Source of the DNA: Nageia nagi
Lineage: Eukaryota > Pinophyta
DNA: 64,000 nt
Assembly: GCA_050084985.1 (NCBI GenBank)
Contig: JBITNC010000002.1
Coordinates: 12,524,001-12,588,000, forward strand
Direction: 5' to 3'
In this document: piece by piece, positions 59,391 to 64,000 of the stretch
Numbering within the stretch: position 1 is the first letter of the stretch
Layout: each line of letters begins with the position of its first letter
Made by a program: the position numbers and the translations under genes
Notes under the pieces: generated by a model
Databases searched by the model: none
The model's input: the letters and a program-made list of their open reading frames with translations, nothing else
What the model was told of the DNA's origin: nothing

Positions 59391-59929
59391 TTTTTGTAAC
59401 TATTATTTTAGGATTTAGGAGTGATGGCATTTAAATGGATAAAAGAAAAACACAACAATATAACTTCTCTTTCTAGGCTAGATATTGACTCATTGAATAC
59501 ATGAATTTTCTTTGATTTTTCCTATGAAATGAGATTTTTAAATTAAGAGGAAATAATATAAATATTAATTTTTTAGGTAGATATTAATGTGTATACCATT
59601 TATTTTTTGGTGAATTTATTTCTATATATATTTTTTTGTTTAAGAAATTTCCTTAAAAAAGATGCTTTTGAAAATTTATTTGTTTAATTGTACTAGAAAG
59701 TTGACTTTTATAAATGGATATTACTTTTGATGATTTTTCAAGTTAGTTGGAATGGCCTATGATTTGAATCCATTCTAGGTAAGGAACTTAACTCATAGTG
59801 TTGGAATGCTTCCAACCATTCCATATTTGCAAGAAATATATCCAATATTCTTTGAATTAGGTCATTACCACATCTTTTATTTGACCATATAAATTTGTAA
59901 CCTTTCAAGTATAGGTCTATTGATTCTAG
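59391..59929. other. Intergenic, nothing firmly recognised
   Basis: AT-rich. It may include the decayed downstream part of the minus-strand LINE, but no motif is readable. Confidence 0.45.
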
Positions 59930-59939
59930 CTATGGAATT

Positions 59940-60330
59940 AATAAAACCTCATAAAATATCATATACTCATTGATAGTCCTTTGTTCCCTCCCTATTTATC
60001 CTCCAGATTATGAGTTGAGTTTAAATATCCTCCTAATAACCAAGCTTGCTCTGGAAGGTTTTGCCTATTACCCACTACTCTCTTCCAGAATTTCATTCTA
60101 TTATATAATAAATTTGAAGCATATACATTAGAAATAATAAAGGAATAATTATCATTAAAATATTTTACCTTTATTGATATACATTTATCTGATCCAAAGG
60201 GGATTCTTTGGATTGATAATTTGCTAGGATTTACCAACATCCAAAGGCCTCTTGCTATGATGGTTTATCCTATTACCTTTATTAATCCTTCATTCCATAT
60301 TTTGTCTTTAATATTTTAAACTTTTTTTAT
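59940..60330 (-). pseudogene. LINE endonuclease fragment
   Basis: The minus-strand frame from 60240 reads IISNVYASNLLYNRMKFW, then WLLGGYLNSTHNLEDK followed by a stop and GG. This matches the endonuclease core, in which the GGDFN motif has become GGYLN. Upstream (60241-60320) ARGLWMLVNPSKLSI fits the segment that normally precedes it. The catalytic Asp of the motif is lost. Confidence 0.75.
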
Positions 60331-61314
60331 TTGAAATTTAGTTTCATAAAATAACTATATATGGTTTATATTTTTACTCTAGTTCCCTCACAACTTTTTA
60401 TTTCCTAGGAAATTTGCAACCCCAAATATTCAAACAAATGAGTTTCATTTAGATATCTTTTAGGTGGATTTACCACTTCTACTTTTCTCCCAAGTGTTTA
60501 TTCCTTTATTTTAATTTCATTTACTTCATTTCTTTCCTTTCTTTCTATAATATATCACACTTATTGTGTTCATGATTATTTTTATTCCAATGTATGTTTA
60601 TTTCTTGTTGTGTCTTAGTTTTTAATTTTTATCCTTTTTCCATCCTCAATCAATCTCCTTTGTTTTGAGTTGTCTATTCATGGTGTTGCATATTTACCTC
60701 ATCCTTATATCTTTCATCTATGTATCCTTCTTACTCTTCATCCTCTTCGACATCCCTTCCTTTGTTCCATTTCTTTGGGGTGTTCTCAATTCTTTTGCAT
60801 CCTCCATATGGAATTGTATTTATTGCACTTGAGATGGTTCTATTTTTATTTTTATAATATTTTATTCTTAATTTTCTTAATTTTGATATGAGAGGTTTGA
60901 AAATTTATTCTTTATTGAATTCATTATTCTAATATCTAATATTTTATTTCCTTGGAAATGATTACATTCTTTTATCTTGTTGTCTTGTTGAGCTTTTTTA
61001 TATATTATTTCTTGGTCTCCTTAAGATCTCTCATTCTGAATGTGTTTCTCTTTTCCTTTCCTTTGGTTTGTATTCTCTACTCTTTTATTTATTTATTTAT
61101 CCTCAATGCATTTTTTTCTTAGATGGTGGTTGTTGTTCCTTAGGTATCATCAGACAATCTTACTTCATATTTCCATAGATCTTAGAAATCAGAAAGGCTA
61201 CTAACTTTAGCTCATAAGAAATTTCTTAGACATGCTCTCCCTTCCTATTTTTTTAAGAATATTCTAGTTTTTAATTGTTTTGTCACATATATATTTACAT
61301 AGAATCAAGATGAG

Positions 61315-61640
61315 TTATTTTTTACTTTTAATCTTGTTTATTTTTCCAAACATATAAATTCTCCTAAATTTCTTGTAATACCTTCTATCACCTCTGCAAA
61401 CCAAAATTTCCAATAGTATATTTTGTAGATTTACCCATATTGGTACTATATCCAAGGACTCTTTTTCTAACTTGAACCTCATGTGCCACTTATTGAGATA
61501 TAATCCACTTTTCCAAAAGCACCAAGGGCCATTAACCAATACCCATTCTATATATGAATCTTGGAGATTAAATTCAAATAATACAAAATCACAAGGAAGA
61601 GTTGCTAGATATACTAATCCTAAATGATTAACTAGTCACT
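61315..61640 (-). pseudogene. LINE ORF1 fragment (DUF4283-like)
   Basis: The minus-strand frame reads LQDSYIEWVLVNGPWCFWKS, then LYLNKWHMRFKLEKE and IVPIWVNLQNILLEIL, the typical order of the plant L1 ORF1 domain: Gly-Pro-Trp, then a Lys-Trp segment, then Pro-Ile-Trp-Val. The frame ends with Lys-rich sequence where homology fades. Confidence 0.75.
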
Positions 61641-61650
61641 TTTGATACAT

Positions 61651-61935
61651 GTTTGAATTTTCTTTAGAACTGGTCTAGCTCCCATGAATAAGGATAGTTT
61701 CTTTATAGCTTCTATATTTTGATAAGCTTCACCTATTATATTGATTTGAGACATACTATTATAATATTCCATATTCTATATTTGAATTGGAATACCAAAT
61801 TATATTCTACAAGGATCATTTTATTTCATTTCTCCCATATGTTTATGGGGAACCCTCCTCCCTACAACAAATACATGGAGGGTTTGATAAACAAATACTT
61901 ACCTCTAACTTATTCACATGAACCATTTAGTTAGT
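61651..61935. other. Short intergenic stretch, nothing recognised
   Basis: No supported ORF or repeat partner. Confidence 0.4.
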
Positions 61936-61972
61936 TTGTTGTTGTTCATTCAATCTATTTTTATTATTACTA

Positions 61973-62006
<34 letters not shown>

Positions 62007-62055
62007 ATATAAAATATATATCTTGTACAAACTATACTATTGGATCCTATAAGGG
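61936..62055 (+). repeat. Fragment of the A/B unit with (ATT)n
   Basis: 'aaaatatatatcttgtacaa' and 'actattggatcctataag' match 4010-4060 and 26560-26620. An ATT run of about ten units lies at 61973-62003 in the same place where blocks A and B have 'ttattactattatgaa'. Confidence 0.6.
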
Positions 62056-62870
62056 AAGAGGGGTAGTCCACAAGGTTAAATATCTATGGGAAACTAGTAT
62101 AAGGGATTTTTTTAAGAGATTTTGATGTTATATGTTTATAGGAGAGATTTTGTATTTAAAGAATGTTGGAGGATTGTTGGTAGAAGTAGATCTTATAGAA
62201 TTGGAGTTTGTAAGGGTTGTGTTATGTAAGAAGTTTTTATTTGGGTGTAGTTGCACTTTAGACTAATATAATTGTATGTTTTATTAGCAATCAATATATA
62301 TCAAACATTTAGTTGAAAATGGATGTTTTTGCACATTGGGATTTACCACTATATTTACCTTCATTATTTTGTGTGTGTGTATTATATGATTGGTTATATA
62401 TTATAATTTTAATTAATTATTCCTCATATAACAACATACTTAATGAAAATTATAATTAAAAAATAGTAAAATTTATATTTCAAAGATCCATACAAATGTG
62501 TTTTATTGATTATTATAGATTATGTGGTAGCAAAGTTGATATGTGGGTAGGGTAGAAGATATAAGAATTTACAACTAGTCTTATACAACCTAAAAATTTG
62601 AAGAAGCAAGATAAATACCAACAAGCATAAAGAGCAACAATCAATATGACCATCCAATAATGATTTTTTTACAAGATTCCTTAATATGGAGAGTACTCTT
62701 GCTCAAATCATGGTATAGATACAAGGAAAACAACTTGTAGATGGGGATAAATGATAAACTTATAAGATATAGAGAACATTTGATGGTGTATGCCCTTATT
62801 TTGTGCCCTTCAAGATGGAACCAAAAATTTAAATTCCTACTTTTTGAGAAGTTCTTTTGTCAAGAATTTG
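62056..62870. other. Unrecognised, possibly a decayed LTR element start
   Basis: A 'tggtagcaaagttg' phrase at about 62525 resembles a damaged primer site, and 62160-62290 has an LTR-like look, but there is no second copy. A 60-codon frame (62741-62923) runs into the right-hand copy of the left-end repeat. Confidence 0.3.
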
Positions 62871-63115
62871 AACAATTAGTTGATGTATTTGAATTTTTAT
62901 TTCCAAGTTCAATATGTAACTAATGGTGAACAAAAATTCTTTTTTTAGCATAAGGATTTTTGGAACTTCCTAAGTATGTGCTACCATTTGTTGTAAACTT
63001 ATATTTTTAGTTATATTCTATTTTCAACTTTAGTCTCAACCTTAAATTTATAAAAGACCAATCCAATGAATCAATTTGATCTATATTTATCTTTATATTA
63101 AACTTGAGTTGTTGA
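62871..63115. repeat. Dispersed repeat, right copy (partner of 1-350)
   Basis: Aligned with 1-350. The homology stops at about 63115, where the LTR of copia element 2 starts; the left-end copy continues past this point without an insertion. Confidence 0.7.
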
Positions 63116-63118
63116 TAA

Positions 63119-63696
63119 TGTTGGGATGGATCCTAAGTACCAATACTAAACATGCTTCCAAACAGGTAGTAAAAAAGTTGGAGGAAAAAAGCCAGGTTGG
63201 AATTTCAATGTACTATGTAAAGCTAGGGTGGAGCTTCCATGAGTTGTTAGGAGTTACAATACGCTATACAAAACCAAGCTAGATATTATAATTTTTACAA
63301 ATTTCCTAATATTATATATAGGCCATGATGTATATATTGAAGATGTACTACTTCTGTGTATGGGTTGAGCATTGTAGATTAGTAATGTCTATTAGAGAGA
63401 AATAAATAGATTTATTAAAAATTTCAAGAGTGTAATATCTAATCTTGAATGTTCATTTGAGATAGAACAACAAGTAAGTGTTGTTGATGTATTTCATTCT
63501 AGATGTAATGCTTCCAAGCACAAGTATTGATAGCTTTTCTAAGGATGTAGCCCACACTGGGTGAAGCTTGTTAATTTTCTTGTCTCCTCATTTGTGATTT
63601 AGATTTTGTTTACTATTTTCTATTGACATTATTTGTTTTGAATATTTAAATTAAATAGAAAATACATTACATGTTGAAAAATCCAAAATTTATTCA
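63119..63696 (+). repeat. 5' LTR of copia element 2
   Basis: TG start at 63119; the end is placed at 'tttattca' (63696), give or take a few bases. It contains at 63543-63630 a motif shared with the gypsy element 3 LTRs. The 3' LTR is outside the window, so the borders are inferred. Confidence 0.6.
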
Positions 63697-63706
63697 TACC
63701 AATAGC

Positions 63707-63718
63707 TAGCATCAGAGC
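63707..63718 (+). other. Primer binding site, copia element 2
   Basis: 'tagcatcagagc' is two mismatches from the initiator tRNA-Met type. Confidence 0.65.
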
Positions 63719-63775
63719 TTTTGTGTTGGTGCTTGACAATTGCTTATGAGTTTGTGTTTTATCAAGCAAAGTAAT

Positions 63776-64000
63776 ATGGCAGAGGAAAGACTAAGGGTAA
63801 AAGAATTAAATCATACAAATTTTTAATATTGGAAGATCCAAATGGATGATTACCTTTATCAAAAGGATCTCCACTTTCCTCTTGAAGAAAAGAAACTTGT
63901 AAATTTTAATGATGATGAATGGAGATTCTTTGATAGAAAGTCATTGGGAACTATGTGGTTATTTATTAACTCAAGTGTTGCCTTCAATATCTCCAAAGAG
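63776..64000 (+). pseudogene. gag, copia element 2 (partial, one stop)
   Basis: It starts with ATG at 63776 (MAEERLRVKELNHTNF), has a TAA at codon 17, and continues in the same frame: YWKIQMDDYLYQKDLHFPLE, then DDEWRFFDRKSLGTMWLFIN and SSVAFNISKE at the window edge. This is the N-terminal part of the copia gag domain. Only one stop in 75 codons makes it one of the fresher coding stretches in the window. Confidence 0.8.

Larger units (their letters stand above)
59930..61650 (-). mobile_element. Minus-strand LINE remnant
   Basis: Read on the minus strand it begins with an ORF1 segment (61640 to about 61315), passes through a charged linker (about 60900-60600) and reaches the endonuclease (60330 to about 59940). 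No RT follows, so the 3' part is missing or unreadable. It is a different lineage from the LINE at 52340-59289 judging from the motif spelling. Confidence 0.75.
63119..64000 (+). mobile_element. Copia element 2, 5' part (runs off the window)
   Basis: An LTR starting 'tgttgggatgg' is followed by a primer site and the start of a copia gag. The preceding repeat is interrupted exactly at its start, which supports the boundary. 'gataa' before the LTR is a candidate target duplication; its partner would lie outside the window. Confidence 0.75.

Overview
This is AT-rich plant nuclear DNA made almost entirely of old, decayed repeats. The tRNA-Met-type primer sites next to LTRs, the chromovirus-type Ty3/gypsy elements, the Ty1/copia elements and a plant L1-type LINE with a DUF4283-like ORF1 all point to a land plant. 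The heavy decay (dozens of in-frame stops per element), long gene-free stretches and low GC suit a large, slowly purged genome such as a gymnosperm. That lineage is an inference; no marker gene is present. No intact cellular gene was found, and no tRNA, rRNA or CRISPR array.

Layout. 1-350 is one copy of a repeat that returns at 62871-63115. 945-4390 (block A) is paralogous to 22525-26835 (block B); both hold a conserved TATA-like box, a ten-residue upstream ORF and a gene-like stretch I do not recognise. Fragments of the same unit recur at 43097-43300 and 61936-62055. Block A is interrupted by a 7.5 kb tract of two head-to-tail copies of a 4.3 kb non-coding unit (4392-11935), after which the A/B homology resumes (11941-12070 against 27621-27750). 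12891-13232 is an unidentified 113-residue ORF, followed by an LTR-leader-like promoter stretch.

Four LTR retrotransposons are delimited at both ends or one end. Gypsy element 1 (14615-19688) and gypsy element 2 (28265-33951) share their coding region but have largely different LTRs. Copia element 1 (36461-42721) has both LTRs. Gypsy element 3 (45714-51763) is the best preserved: a perfect 5 bp target duplication, LTRs that align closely, and a 553-residue pol ORF, but it has lost its integrase core. A further copia element begins at 63119 and runs off the right edge.

A LINE occupies 52340-59289. It is bounded by a 15 bp target duplication, and the unoccupied form of the target survives as a paralogous sequence at 42745-42950. 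Downstream of its reverse transcriptase it carries an extra ORF-like region. A second LINE remnant lies on the minus strand (about 59930-61650).

Between 20.1 and 21.6 kb there are three different tandem repeats (about 60, 23 and 125 bp units). Most in-frame stops in the elements look like C-to-T or G-to-A changes of CAG, CAA, CGA or TGG codons, as expected from long-term cytosine methylation. No element is predicted to be autonomous.
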